From the NCBI GenBank assembly GCA_016584495.1, contig WAID01000007.1, positions 1,536,001 through 1,600,000 on the forward strand: a stretch of DNA of 64,000 nt. Reading direction: 5' to 3'. Below are positions 35,724 through 47,473 of this stretch, piece after piece. Made by a program: the position numbers and the translations under genes. Source of the stretch: Celoporthe dispersa. Lineage: Eukaryota; Ascomycota; Sordariomycetes; Diaporthales; Cryphonectriaceae. Position 1 is the stretch's first letter; every line of letters begins with the position of its first letter. A model generated the notes under the pieces. That model saw only the letters and a list, made by a program, of their open reading frames with translations, searched no databases and was not told the origin of the DNA.

Positions 35724-37514
35724 ACGGAATGAACGATCGGGTCTCGTACACCAACCAACAACGGAGGGTTTCCACTGATGATCACCTTCGCTGCACGACA
35801 TTGGAATGGACCACGACATCAAGACTGGCCCCGGGCCTGAGGGGAGGGCTAGCTCGGCCGGGCAGCCAGACAAACCTGGCGGCCGCCTCACGAAAGGGGT
35901 GTGGGCGGGGGGCCTTTTTGGCAGGAAAGACGCCAGGGATAATGCGAATCTAGCCCGATAATATCTAATTTTATCATGTAACAACCCCGATGGGACAGCT
36001 TCGTGGGACGCTCTCGGGAAGGTGTGAGAAAGGGGAGAGACAGGAATGAATGCTCCTTACCATCAGGACAGAGATATGGCGTATTGTATGAAATACTTTT
36101 ATGTATCAAACATGATCAAGCAGAGAGTGAGAAAGGGGAAAGAGAAGGGGAGGAGGGGGAGGGGAAGAGAGAGAAAGAGGAGACAAGAGACAGAGAAAGT
36201 CAAAGGGAAGCTTCAACATCTAATGGTGGCCGCTATTATTGAGGCTCGAGGTGGTTGGAGGCCAATGACGATAGCTGATCCGATGGATGAATAATGAGAT
36301 GAAGAAAACCAAATGACTTGGTTTGAAAGGGCCCATCTTGAGTGAATGCAGGTGCTTGCTGTCCTCTTTTGCAATCTTCACATGAAGAACTCTGACTAAG
36401 AGGCTCCTCCCTAGGGTAGGAAAAGGAAGGGGGGAAAAAAGACAAAGAGGGGGAAAAGAAAAGAAAAAAGAAAAAGGGCCTTTGACCAGGGGGGGAGGGG
36501 GTAGCCATAGCATAGTACCCAGGATCCCATCTGACGAAGCCTTCACCAAGTTCAATGTACGTATAAATGCATTTTGTGTCTCAGAGCCCCCCCGCCCCTA
36601 GTTCTCTATCTTTGAAATGACGCAACACTTTTTTTTATTTTATCTACTAGCACAGAGGAAATCGAAAGACTTGGTCCGAAAGAAAAGAAAAGAAAAAAAG
36701 GCATTGCGCCTCGCTACGTACGTCCCGCCGGGGAGAGGGGGGGGAAGGTGGCCGGAAACGAAGAAAGAAGACAAAAAAGAGTTGGGAACAAGACATGTGA
36801 CGCGCGTCAGCTGTGTGGCACTTTCGTGGGGAGGAGAAGAAGGGGGGGGCGGCGGGGGGAGGTGGTCCCCACATGATACACATGTTCCCTGCCGGATGAT
36901 AGTATCAGGATTGTTTTAGTGTTTGTATGTGTGTACGTATGTTGGGAGGAGGCGTGGCATAGTTAATTTTGTGGGTATAGAAAGAGAGAGAGGCGGAGAG
37001 ATGGAGAGATGGAGAGAGAGAGTATGTATATATGCCCGGGGGGGGGGCGGAGGGAGGTGGCTGCGGTGCATGGCGTACGTACTTGGATAATAAAAAAAAA
37101 CTATGTATGTGCAAGGAGGGAGTGTCGATCTTTTTGGCTGCACAGTCATATTTGTATACATATGTACATGTATATACATGAATAGCATATACCCATTTAG
37201 GAAGTATTTACTATTGAGAAGAGGGGGAAAAAGGTTGGTGATTGTGGGTTCGGTGTTTTGGTCCTTCTACCTGTTATTATGTCGCGGTAAGTACCGAGTA
37301 CGTACCTCCTCCTATCTTTGCCACCTGGCAGGATGGGGTATATTTTCCTGTATATATCTTAGTATATACTATAATGTGCTACTTTTCATGCCAGGTGATT
37401 TATTATTATTATTTATTCTCTGTTTTTAAAAAAAAAACCTATCAGTACAAGACCGACCTAGCTCGGCTGCGGTCTCCCTCATTAATGTGTGTTCACCTGC
37501 CAAGCAAAACTATC

Positions 37515-37517
<3 letters not shown>

Positions 37518-37545
<28 letters not shown>
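37518..37545. repeat. (GT)14 microsatellite
   Basis: A pure GT run about 0.5 kb upstream of the DJ-1-like gene. Confidence 0.95.
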
Positions 37546-38019
37546 TCTCTTCTAGTCTTATGTAGACAAGTGGATGATGGGCCGGTGAGTGGGTGGGTGA
37601 AATAGTTCTATGCATAGTAAGTACTCCTTAGGCGGCACCCTAAGGCAGCAATGGTCTTGGTGCAGGCCTGGAGGAGGAGGACCAGGCGTGTGTGGTATTT
37701 GTTGTGTAAGTCCCGAGAGGGCACGGAGGTTTCGGGCGGGAGTGTCCTCCAGCCACAGCGCGGCGATACCCTCCGCGAGGCTACGGAGGGATTCTTTTGG
37801 ATCGTCTGATGTGGGATTTCGTACATGGGTGTTCGGTGCAAAGATGTCGGTCGGGTCATCTTCACGAAGAGGAGGAGGAGGAGGAGGAAGGATGGACGGG
37901 TATAAGAGGTCTGCTGTCCGTCGGCCTTGAAGGGTGATGTTGTTGCACTTGGATCGGAACCTGATCAATATCTATTGTCTCTCCTAGCTTTTGAATTCAG
38001 ATACACAGAGCTCAAACCA

Positions 38020-38020
<1 letters not shown>

Positions 38021-38044
<24 letters not shown>
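38021..38044. repeat. (CA)12 microsatellite in a 5' leader
   Basis: A CA run ending 13 bp before the ATG of the DJ-1-like gene, so it is very probably transcribed in its 5' UTR. Confidence 0.95.
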
Positions 38045-38051
<7 letters not shown>

Positions 38052-38057
38052 ATCATC

Positions 38058-39151
38058 ATGGCTCCAGCCAAGTCCCTCCATATCGGCGTCTTCTTCCCTT
38101 CCCCTCCAGACGTGGGAATGGGAGCTCAGCTCCTGTACGTCGTCGAGCTCACACTAATAACCCCTCCCCTGCACATAATTCCCGACTCCCTCTCTCTCTA
38201 TATCTCCCTAGAACCCGAATTAGATCCAGACGAGACCACACGGCTAACTCCCCCCCCCCCCTTTCCCAAAACCAGCGACACCGCCTGCATCGACATCCTC
38301 GGCGCCCTCTCCCACAGCTACCTCCAAGGCCTCGGCCCCTCCTCCCCCTCGCCGGACCTCCTGACCCATGCCCCCGACATCACCATCTCCTACGTCGGCA
38401 CCTCCCCGGCCGGATCCGTCGTCCCCCTCACGGCAGGCATGAAGATCCAGCTCACGCACCACTTCTCGGACGCGCATGTCGCGCCTGGGAAGCTGGATAT
38501 CGTGCTTGTGCCGGGGCCTGACCCTCGAGAACAGTGTATGTCCTCGTCTTTCTTCCTTCCTCCTCCTCCACAGAAGGAAGAAAACCCCCTGTCCTGACTT
38601 CAAGGATGTGTCAACTGAGTCCAAATGCCGCCTCGAACACAGGGACCAGAGAAGCCCTGGCCTGGCTCAAGGCACATGCCGACAAGCCCCAGGTCGACAT
38701 CCTCAGCGTCTGCACCGGCATATACGTCTGCGGCGCGGCAGGCCTGTTGACCACCACCATCGGCAGTACCACCACCGGTAAGAAGGCATGTGGGCCATCC
38801 GCCATGCAGGGGGACCTCAAGGCCCGGTTCGGGGAGGAGGTGCAGTGGGTTGGCCACGAGCTGCGCTGGACCAGAGACGGGAACTTTTGGAGCAGTGGTG
38901 AGCGTTCCTTTGCCCCCTTTTTCTTCTTCTTTTTTTTTTTTTTTACTTTCCCTTTTGGGAGAGAAGGCTCTCTGGTGCTAATGTAAGGGAAATTAGGCGG
39001 CGTCACGAATGGGAATGATCTTGTCGCTGCTTATTGCAGGGGGAGCGGCCGCTTCTCGCCGCACATTGTTGAGATTGCGCTCAAGATGATAGATGTGGGG
39101 GATCGGCCTCAGAGGTATGATACACCCTACGGAGCTAACATGACGTCTTGA
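38058..39151 (+). CDS. DJ-1/PfpI family protein (class I glutamine-amidotransferase-like fold)
   Basis: The 248-aa protein has the DJ-1/PfpI fold found in glyoxalase III-like enzymes, deglycases, isonitrile hydratases and related proteins. Exons are 38058..38134, 38276..38535, 38643..38897 and 38997..39151. Joins give GAQLL-DTACIDILGALSHS (phase 2), DPREQ-WTREALAWLKAHA (phase 1) and NFWSSG-GVTNGNDLVAAY (phase 1). The nucleophile elbow is DILSVCTGIYVCGAAGLL, with Cys136 as the predicted catalytic residue. Downstream come KKACGPSAM and the conserved DGNFWSSGG and ALKMIDVGDRPQRY tail. A nine-residue Thr-rich stretch (TTTIGSTTT), made by a repeated ACCACCACC, interrupts the usual run between the elbow and KKACGP. 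There is no targeting signal, so a cytosolic location is likely. The exact reaction cannot be assigned. Confidence 0.9.
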
Positions 39152-39643
39152 TGTGGTGGTGGTGGTGGAGGAGGAGGAGGAGGAGAGAATCTGGTGGTGT
39201 CTTGAGAGACGAGGCTTCGGGCAGGAGTGGACATGATCGAGAACCTGTTCTTCGTCGTCTTCTTTCCGAGTTTAGCAGATTCGACCCAATGCGACATGTC
39301 AAAGTCTACCAAAAGACATCAGCTCCTGTTGACTGTCGAGAGACCCTATCCTCTATCGCCCACAAGTATAAGGCCGTTGTACCAGACAGGCCCCTCTGAT
39401 CCTGCTGCACTGCGACGAGGAGCTCCAGGACTTGGTGGTGAAGTGTGATCAGCCTGTGACCAATAACGTGGGAGGACCTAGAACTGGATCATTCTGCGTA
39501 GCTGGTGGTGACGGGTGACGGCTCGTTTGCTGCGGATCTTCCTTCTGTTCGCAAGCTCGCCCGGCTGCTAATCACGGCTCCTCTTCTCAAATCGCTCGCT
39601 CGTGTAAAAAAAAAAAAAAAAAAAAAGATCCGTGGCAGCATCA
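39152..39643. other. Convergent 3' intergenic region
   Basis: This region separates the ends of the DJ-1-like gene and the Zn2Cys6 regulator. It includes a GGT/GGA-rich run (about 39153-39184) and a poly-A of about 20 nt at 39606-39626. No gene is seen. Confidence 0.6.
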
Positions 39644-42274
39644 TCACCCGATGAACTCGGTAGTCAGCAGCGCCTCCCAAGGCTGTCCCGTCTCCCAGAC
39701 TTGTTCTACTACCGCCCTCGCCCTCTTGACCTGCAGGAACCCGCTCCGCTTCAGGCTGTCCATCCTCTCCCGCACGAGCCGCCGGCGCTCCTCCGTGGCC
39801 GTCTCGCACGCCGCCGTGAACAGCGGGAACAGCATACTCGCCTCGGCGTTTCCACCCAGGGGCACGATGTCGAGACACGCGTGGATCTTGAGCACGGCCG
39901 CCTGCACGTCGGCGTGGCTCGAGGGCGCTCCAGCACCCGCCGGTGCAGGTGCACTAGCCCCGCCCAGTGGAACGCCTCATTCAGCGCCGTGATCTCGTGG
40001 CGCTCCCAGCGCGCGACGCTGCCTGACGCGTGGAGGTGCTTGCAGGGCTGTGGTGCCCTGGACATGGAGTCCGTCGCGTTCGCCTCGAGGGCCCACGCCC
40101 GGTGTAGGATCTCGTTGGGCGGCTGCCAGGCGTCGCCCCTGAGGGCCGCAGCCCCGCCGCCCGCCGCCGTCCAGGAGTGGTGGGAGTCGCTCGCGCGCAG
40201 GACGTCGCACTCCTTGACCAGCTCGGCAACCTGGGCGAGGAAGTACACCCCGCGCGTCGTCACGCCCATGATGCAGTCGATCTCGTCCCACTCCTCCTCG
40301 TACTCGTCCTTCTGGTACTCCAGGATCCACGCCGTCGAGCTCTGGCCCCGCCCGCCGCTGAACGTGCCCAGGATGTCCAGGTAGGCGAGCCAGCTCCACA
40401 AGAAGGCCCGCACCTGGTCCTCCTCCTTCCACTCGCGCGTCCACCGGATGCCGTCGTTCCGCGAGTTGATCAGCTCACGGGCGAGGCCCAGGTGGCGCTG
40501 CCAGGGGATCGCCACCCCAAAGGCTGTAGGGCTGACGATCTCTAGCGAGGCGAGCATGATCCCCGTTGCGATGTTCTCGTTGGAGATGGACTGGGAGGGG
40601 TCGTTCAGCGCGTTCCTGAGGGCCGGGAAGATGTCTTGCATCCAGTCGGCGATGCGCGTAGCTGGTTCTGGATGACCAAGGAGATGGGCGCGGTGGGAGG
40701 CTGAAGGAGTGGTGTCAGCAGGGAAGGACGAAATGAAAAGGAAGAAGATAAAAGAATGAAAGTAAATAAGAATCGTTCAGGTGCCAAGGTGCTAGAGACT
40801 TACCTGCATACGCAAGCATGATACTGAGTAACTTGTCGTTCTTGACGGCCATCTGCGGTAGAACGTGCCTATAGGGGTTGGACTGCTCGTCGTCGTGTGG
40901 GACGAGGGCCTTTGCTGTGTGGTTCATAAAGTGGTGGAAGTAGAGCAGGTTCATGGGGTTCTCGAGCAGCTTAGCCGGTAACGGCTCCAGGTCACGAGGT
41001 ATGCGCACCTGCAGAGGCTGTTCGTACAATCCCTTGGGACCCCTGGGCTCGTTCCTCGTGCCATCCTGAGCGGCGGCAGCAGCAGGGTCGTTGAGCTCCA
41101 TGTTGAACTGTGTCCTGCTGCTCAGCTGCAGGTCCATGATCCCGTGGGCATCGTCGTTTGGCCCCAGATCTAGGTCTGGGAACCCGGGGTCGAATCCATA
41201 GTACGTGGTAACATCTGACAGGCACAAGTTCTCCCTCGCGTTCACCGTCCTCTGTGATGGTGGTGCATAGTGCACCGGACCTGCCGGGCCCGGGGGTCCG
41301 GACAGGAGAGAGCTGACAGACATCCGGTGCATGTCTGGTGATGCCAGCGCCGTCTGTCTCGACCCAGGCGGACGTAGGACTCCGTCTTCGCTGTAGGGAG
41401 ATGACGCCGCCGGCGTCAAGGGCGAGTCCATAGAGCCGGCTACGGGGACGATTGCGGTGCTCGACGAGAGGAGCCGAGGCGTCGCGGCCTCGGAGCTGGG
41501 ATCGTTGTTTGAGACTGGGGGTGAGATCTGCGAGAGCGGATGGGGGCCATCGAGGTCGACGCTGTATCTCAGTCGCTTGTGGGGTGGCGGACGTGCTGCT
41601 CCGGCCTGGCCGGCCTCTGGTAGCGTGACATAGGCTCCGTGTGCCGCGCTGTGGCGGGTTCGGGGCTGCGAGAAGATCGGACTGGCAAGGTCAGGCGAGC
41701 ATAGGGGCGGAGGCTCGCCGTCTTCTCTGGTCGAGGCCTGCCCGGTGAAAATCACCGGCCTGAAGTTGGTAGGCTGAACCGGAGCCGTAGTGTGAGGCTC
41801 TGAGCGCGGGATCACGAGCTTCTCTCCAGCATTAGGGCTGGTTGCGGAGGGTGAGATGTGATCATCTGGCGCCCGTGATGTCGTGGCCGTAGACGAGCTG
41901 CTCCGGGCATCGGACGGCCGGCGGGTATGTGGCTGATGCGAGCTCGATGATGATTCTGACGGCGTCTGGAACAAGATGGTCTCGAAGCCTGGGTTCTTCT
42001 TCTTGCGTCCCTCCCAGTTCAGACGGATGCTGTAGTCACACACCTCACGGGTCCTCTGGCAGCTAATATGGCGTGGTCAGAAGGCGGTCTTATTCTATCT
42101 TTTTTTTTTAAAAAAAAAAGGGGGGTTTAACTCCCCCCCCCTTCGGTCCACGCCGCAGAGGTAACGGACGGTGGGGAGGGACGAGAATGTGCCGATGTGG
42201 AGCACTAAAGATTCCGAAACTGGTGATCAAGACAACCCCTCAAGCCTTCACTTGAAGGCAGTGAGGTAGTTGGA

Positions 42275-42331
<57 letters not shown>

Positions 42332-42531
42332 AGTCATTCAACTTACTTGACGCAGACTGGATGTGCCTCATCGCACTTTACCTTCCTCGCCTTGCAGTTC
42401 CTATCAGCAAGTCAGCACAACGGGATGCCATCCACTCTTGGGATGGCGAGGCTCTTCCTCATAGCTTACCAGCATCCATTCCTGCTCCTCTTCTTCGGTT
42501 CCGGCGCACCAGGCTTCTTGGGTCGAGGCAT
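39644..42531 (-). CDS. Zn2Cys6 transcription factor with Fungal_trans_2-type regulatory domain, apparent -1 frameshift
   Basis: The product is a nuclear fungal-specific regulator of about 810 aa. Minus-strand exons are 42531..42470, 42400..42347, 42062..40804 and 40700..39644. The first three join to give MPRPKKPGAPEPKKRSRNGC and then a complete zinc cluster with spacing C-x2-C-x6-C-x6-C-x2-C-x6-C, followed by DYSIRLNWEGRKKK. Residues about 70-330 are Ser/Pro-rich and disordered. The regulatory domain includes PMNLLYFHHFMNHTAKALVP, LLSIMLAYAASHRAHLLGHP and EIVSPTAFGVAIPWQRHLGL, as in the Fungal_trans_2 group. Near 39921-39926 one base appears to be missing: the frame changes from HLHRRVLERP to SHADVQAAVLKIHACLDIVP, and the latter continues to the stop. 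The regulon is unknown. It is convergent to the DJ-1-like gene and shares no promoter with it. Confidence 0.88.
42274..42324. repeat. Compound (TG)n(AG)n microsatellite within an intron
   Basis: About eight TG units followed directly by about 17 AG units, lying in intron 2 (42063..42346) of the Zn2Cys6 gene, 22 bp from the exon 2 donor. Confidence 0.95.
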
Positions 42532-43470
42532 CGCCTCTGCGCTCTTCGGTTCCTGTGCACTCTGGCCTGCTGTCGTTCCTCAGTCGTTGACGGGCCAATA
42601 AGAGCGGCGTTGATGCCGGACAACCCCATAATCCACCCAGGTTGTCAAGGTGGTGTCAGCACGACGTTGTGACGACAAGAGCCGTGAGCGGGTGGGGACG
42701 ACCGCGTTGATCTCGTCTCCGTGTGTGTGTGTGTGTGTGTGTGTGCGTGTGTATGTCGCGCCTGCTCTGCGCTCGAGTCGTGAGAGGCAGGACCAACCTC
42801 GGCTCAACGGTTGACCGTCAGGGCAGACGACAGAAAGTCATGGCCAACGAGGAGGATCTTCTGGAGGGGGAGGGAGAGGTGGACTTCAGGCTTGGAAAAC
42901 ATGCCACATTATCATAGGATCGTCCAGAGGGGGTTGTGTGTCCATGTCGATGGAGAACTAAACTAACAAACCAAGCAGAGGAGCGAGAGCCCTGCTACTT
43001 TACGCAGCAGGCAAGGCTCCCCCCACCAATGTGTTGGGGGGGGGCGGGCGCCGATAAGGCTAAGCATGGAAATGTCGCTACCCACATTTCCTCCTGTCAT
43101 CAGCGCTATCCCGCATGTGACTGGGCACCGCACCACCGGCACCGGGTCGTAGTGTTGCAGCAGTGTTAGTTAATGGCCGATTCAGGGCCTGGGCGTGTGT
43201 GTGGGTGGTGGCTTTTCTTATTTTTTCTTCTTTTCCCCCGAAGTACCTGCACATGGGCTGCTATTGTGCGTGCTGAGTGCTCCTCTTCCACTTGAGATTG
43301 GATTGGTAGATGAAGATGATCTCAGTTCTGCAATGGGCCTTCTGTTTTTTATTTTATTTTATTTTTCCAAGCTCAGATCTTGGGTGTCTTCAAAAACGTC
43401 ACTAGGAGAGGGCCTCAAAAAGAGTAATAGTGGCACGGTATCTGGTGGTCATATAGGTCGGTTAATAAGG
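42532..43470. other. Intergenic region upstream of the Zn2Cys6 gene
   Basis: 0.94 kb between the start of the regulator and the 3' end of the WD40-cyclophilin gene, both on the minus strand. It holds a (GT)12 tract at 42721-42744 and no gene. Confidence 0.6.
42721..42744. repeat. (GT)12 microsatellite
   Basis: A pure GT run about 190 bp upstream of the Zn2Cys6 start codon. Confidence 0.95.
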
Positions 43471-45568
43471 CTATATAATGTCAATGTTGAGGATCTTGAT
43501 GTCCTCTTCTGGCCGCTCCTTGTGAGTCCGAGCATTCTCGATTCTATGTATCACGTCCAGGCCCTGAAAGGCACGACCAAATATGGTGTGCTTATTATCC
43601 AACCAAGGCTGCATGCAGGCTTCTCGTCAGCGGATATTCAAGCGAAGAATGAAGGGAAAGAGATGGTGGGGGAAAAAGAAGGGTAAAGGAAGAAGAAGAA
43701 GAGAAGGGGAGAGAGGGAGAGAAGAAGAAAAAAGAAAAGAGAGATAGAAAAGCAGACACTTACAGTCTTCTCTGTGGTGATGAAGAACTGGCTCCCGTTC
43801 GTGTTCGGCCCAGCATTCGCCATGCTGACTGTATATGGCTTGTCGTGCCTCAAGCTGCTGAACTCGTCCTCAAACTCCCTGCCCCAGATACTCTCGCCAC
43901 CCGTCCCGTCCCCCAGAGGATCACCGCACTGAATCATGAACTTCTGGATCACGCGGTGGAATATTGTGTTGTTATAGTACCCCCTCTTCGAATGCGTAAC
44001 AAAGTTCTCCACGGCTTTCGGTGCGGCGTCAGAGAACAGCCGGATGTGAATATCGCCATACGTGGTGTGTATCACAGCCGCAGTACCGGTCTCGGCCTTC
44101 TCCTCTTTCACTACCTTGGCCTTCTTGCTTTCCTGCATCAACCTCTCGTTCTGTATGTCCCGCGAAGACTTTGATATGTCCTCCTCGTTGGTGAACATAT
44201 AGAACCGGACCTTTCCCACGCCTGTTGCGAAAAGTATCGGATCTCTCGCCTCCGACTCCTCCAGAAGGGGATTGCTCGAGGCAGCCATTGCGACGGTCGT
44301 GACGCCCTTCTTCTGCGGTGCGCCCTGGTAGATGGCCAGGTGGAGAGCTCGGAACTGCTCGTCCTTTCCAAACACCTTGACCACCTGGTTGGTGTATGTG
44401 TTCAGCACCTTGATGCCCGTGATGGAGCCGTAGATGATGAAATGACCAGACTCGTCGAAGATGACGTTGGCCTTGTTCCGGAGCGTTGTGGACTCGACTT
44501 CCCGCTCGATAGCGAGCCGCCGCCCGAACTCAACCGGGTCCAGCTTCTGTAGGGCCGTCCCGGCCTGCTGCATCTCCTCGATGACCTGCATGGACTCATC
44601 GTACGTCCTGTGTAGCTTCCCCGTGGCGAACTCGAACACCCTGATCTTGCGGTCCGGTGTCGACATGGTGACAAACTGGTGTCCCGAGGGCGATATGGCC
44701 AGAGACGTCGGCACCGACTTTGTCTTCTTGAACTCAAACAGGTTCGTCGAGCTCTTGAACTGGAAGACATCGTCCGGCTTCTCGTAGTTGGCGCCGGGGC
44801 TCCAATACTCGACCATACCGCCCTCGTCCGTGGAGACGACACAGCCGTATGCATCATTGAACGCCATCAGGTGGACGGGGCTCCTATGTAGTCCCTTGAT
44901 GGTATGTACCGGCTCCTGCTTCTCCCCCCTGCCATCATATATATACACCACAGGCTTGCCCTCGTCCGAGACTGCGAGCAGCGGCAAGCTCGCTCCCTTC
45001 TTGTGCACCCAGCAGATACTCCGCGGCGTATAGTCCAGAGGCAGCATAGCCAACAGGTCGAAGGTGACCACGTCAAAGATCTTGACCGTCTTGTCCACGC
45101 CAGCTGTCGCAAAGCTCCGGCCATCTGCGCTGACCGACACGGAGCGGACCTCGCCCTGGTGCGCGTGGAACTCCTTGACGAACTCGATGCCCTCAGCGAC
45201 TTTCTTCCAGAACTTGGCAACCCCGTCCGCAGATGTCGTGATCAGGAAGTCGGTGCCGCTGGGCGTCATGGTCACGAAGGAGAGCTGCTCCTTGTGCATG
45301 AGTGACTTGGAGTAGCGGGTCGACTTGGGCAGCGCCGACACGTAGAGCTTCTCGTAAGGCAGCACACGGCGCTTCTTCTTGGGGGCGGCCGCGGAAGGGA
45401 GCTGCGGGCCCATTTCATCGTCCGAGGAGGAGTCATCTGTTGGTTACTGCGGTTAGTTGCGACAAGGTCTAGAATCAGACGAACGGCGGAGAGATGCTGG
45501 GTGGGCTTGCCATCGTCCTCGAACTTGGAGCGGTCTCGCTTCTGCGATTTCGTATCGTCGTCTGCCAT
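43471..45568 (-). CDS. cyp15: WD40-repeat peptidyl-prolyl cis-trans isomerase (PPWD1/Cyp15 type)
   Basis: The 622-aa protein combines an N-terminal WD40 propeller (about residues 50-350) with a C-terminal cyclophilin domain (about 470-622), the architecture of human PPWD1, a spliceosome-associated isomerase. Minus-strand exons are 45568..45511, 45436..43764 and 43608..43471. Intron 1 (45510..45437) has a GC donor (GAT-G/GCAAGC) and restores DDDSSSDDEMGPQ. The second join gives FFITTEKT-PWLDNKHTIFGRAFQG. WD repeats are visible in FVTMTPSGTDFLITTSADGV and RSVSVSADGRSFATAGVDKT. The cyclophilin has the catalytic FHRVIQKFMIQ and GGESIWGREFEDEF, with QCGDP where QGGDP is usual. Length matches PPWD1 (646 aa). 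It shares a 0.95-kb divergent promoter with the FAR-17a-like gene. Confidence 0.95.
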
Positions 45569-46520
45569 GTTCGCAAGGTTAGGATCGTTTCTTGCTCGGT
45601 TTGAGAGATAGCTCGGTCCTTTGTGCTAGCAGATTCTGAGATATCCTGCCCCAAACAAAGTGATTTGTAAAATCCCTAGTCTGGCGACAAGAAAAAGTCT
45701 GGAAGATCCAAAGACTTCAGATATTCAAGCACAGCTCCAATGATGGCACAAGCAGTCCACTTATCGATAAGGCCTGCAGGAACCCAGTCTTGGCAGGGTG
45801 CTCCCCTGTCATAAGCTTGGGGAACACCGTCTTCCCCCCCCCCCCAACCCAAAATAAATGAGTGACAAGAGTCCGAGGACATCTTCTTGGTTCAATGTTG
45901 AGCTTCTAAGTCAGTACACAGGTGTGCGATATGAATAATGAAGACAAGGGACTAAAGATATGTTCGGATCTGCCTAAGCCAAGGCAATGCAATCCGAAGA
46001 AACCCTTCTAGTCTTTTCCTTGTTGGCCAATTGCTTCAAGCATGCACACGTACATGCATGGCACCATGAGGAGAGAGCCCTGCATTTTAAGACATATCCA
46101 TGTATTCTAAGTAAAATGATGGCAACGGTTAGATCCAACGATATTCTTGTTCTTGAGCATGTGGTTTCAGTGGTTGAATCAGGGCCTCGGCAAGATCCGT
46201 GGTCAGCGGAAAGTTTCAAAACTGCGACTCCGTCCACCACGTCACGCTGAGGTAATATGAATGGCTTTCGTCTTCCTTCCTCTTCAGATCCTCTGTCCAG
46301 ACCTGACGAGCCAGATCTGCTGGTCCTAGCTTTGAAAGACCTCTCTCCTCCCTCCCTCTTTCCCCTATCTTTTCTTCTTCTAAATTCTTGGGTGCAGTGT
46401 GTTGCAGAAGCTCACCAGTTCCCCCCAGCAGTTTTCCGCCTTACGCCCGGTGTTGTCATTTTACCTACCCATCTTTAACCTTAGACCTATACAGCTACTC
46501 TTTGCCTCACGCCCTACCAC
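45569..46520. other. Divergent promoter region (WD40-cyclophilin / FAR-17a-like)
   Basis: 0.95 kb between two divergent start codons. No exon or distinct motif is evident. C/T-rich leader sequence (about 46340-46520) precedes the ATG at 46521. Confidence 0.6.
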
Positions 46521-47473
46521 ATGGCCAACACGAAACATCCTCTCCAGAGGCTAGCCTCACCTTCAAGGTCCCTTTCTGCCCTTGTCCACCTTCTTGGCAT
46601 AACTTCTTTCTCACTGTCGTTCCGCTGGCTCATCATGTACCCTAGTCCCCAACAGCAGGAGTTTGGCGGTAATCCTCCCCTATTCCTCTAACTCTCGAGT
46701 CAAATTTACGAGCCATTGTTCGAGGACCAAGGATACTGAATAAGAACAATAGCTAATCCACAGTTTTCCCAGGAAGCTTCCAATTCCTTACGATCATCGG
46801 CTTGGCTCTTGCTTTCACAAGCATGGTTTTCGGACTTCTCGCGGACCTGACCTTAGATCAAACCCTTTTCAACATCAAGAATATCATATCCGTCTGCTCA
46901 GCCCCATTGGAGGTGCTGATAAGCATTTTGTACTGGGGCATCAGTTTCATTGACAAGAGGCTGCTAGTCCCTGAGGAGCTCCAGCTGCCCTTCCGTGAGT
47001 AGTCCTTTTGCTCTTCAAGCGGTGCCTTCTCCCGCCGCGTAACAATGGCCTGACAGTCACAGTGCCGGACTTCGGCTTCCATGCAATGCCGGCCATCATG
47101 TTGGCCCTCGACCTGCTGCTCTTCAGCCCGCCGTGGACCATCAGGTTCCAGGGAGCGGTGACTCTAAGCACGGTGCTCGCATTTACCTACTGGGCGTGGA
47201 TCGAGTACTGCTTCTCTCACAACCAGACGTGAGTTACCAACCCCCCCCAACCCCCCCGGAAAGACACATGGCGATGTCGAAATCGGCTGACCTTCAACCA
47301 GATACCCATATCCTATCTTCACGCTCCTCACCACACCTCAGAGAATCGCGCTGTTCATTGGCTCAGGCGTCACCTGTGCCATGAGTACGATGGGCTTGAA
47401 GTGGCTGTATGGTAGCATCAACGGCATTGAGGAGTTCCGAAAGGAAGCTACCAATCCTGTCAAGCTAGAGTAG
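46521..47473 (+). CDS. FAR-17a/AIG1-like integral membrane protein
   Basis: The 237-aa protein matches the FAR-17a/AIG1 (androgen-induced gene 1) family, multi-pass proteins whose animal members hydrolyse fatty-acid esters of hydroxy fatty acids. Exons are 46521..46668, 46773..46994, 47057..47228 and 47302..47473. Joins give QQEFG-GSFQFLTIIGLAL, ELQLPF-LTVPDFGFHAMPAIM and SHNQT-YPYPIFTLLTT. About five membrane segments are visible. Family marks include FQFLTIIGLALAFTSM, the LLVPEELQLPF loop, the conserved FGFHAMPAIMLALDLLLF histidine segment and a final YPYPIFTLL-containing helix. The C-terminus is short and polar (FRKEATNPVKLE). I expect an endoplasmic reticulum or vacuolar membrane location, but nothing in the sequence decides it. 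In the family, catalysis uses a Thr and this His, but I have not verified the Thr. Confidence 0.85.

Larger units (their letters stand above)
35243..38057. other. 2.8-kb intergenic region between GT2 and the DJ-1-like gene
   Basis: No gene is visible. The first few hundred bases are probably 3' UTR of the GT2 gene. Simple repeats include (AAG)n at 35701-35723, GA-rich DNA at 36120-36200, (GT)14 at 37518-37545, (GGA)n at 37868-37889 and (CA)12 at 38021-38044, the last just ahead of the DJ-1-like ATG. Confidence 0.55.

Noticed and set aside
37518..37545. Dinucleotide runs as possible CRISPR or telomere-like arrays
   Set aside because: They are plain GT/CA microsatellites without spacers. Telomere repeats (TTAGGG) are absent.
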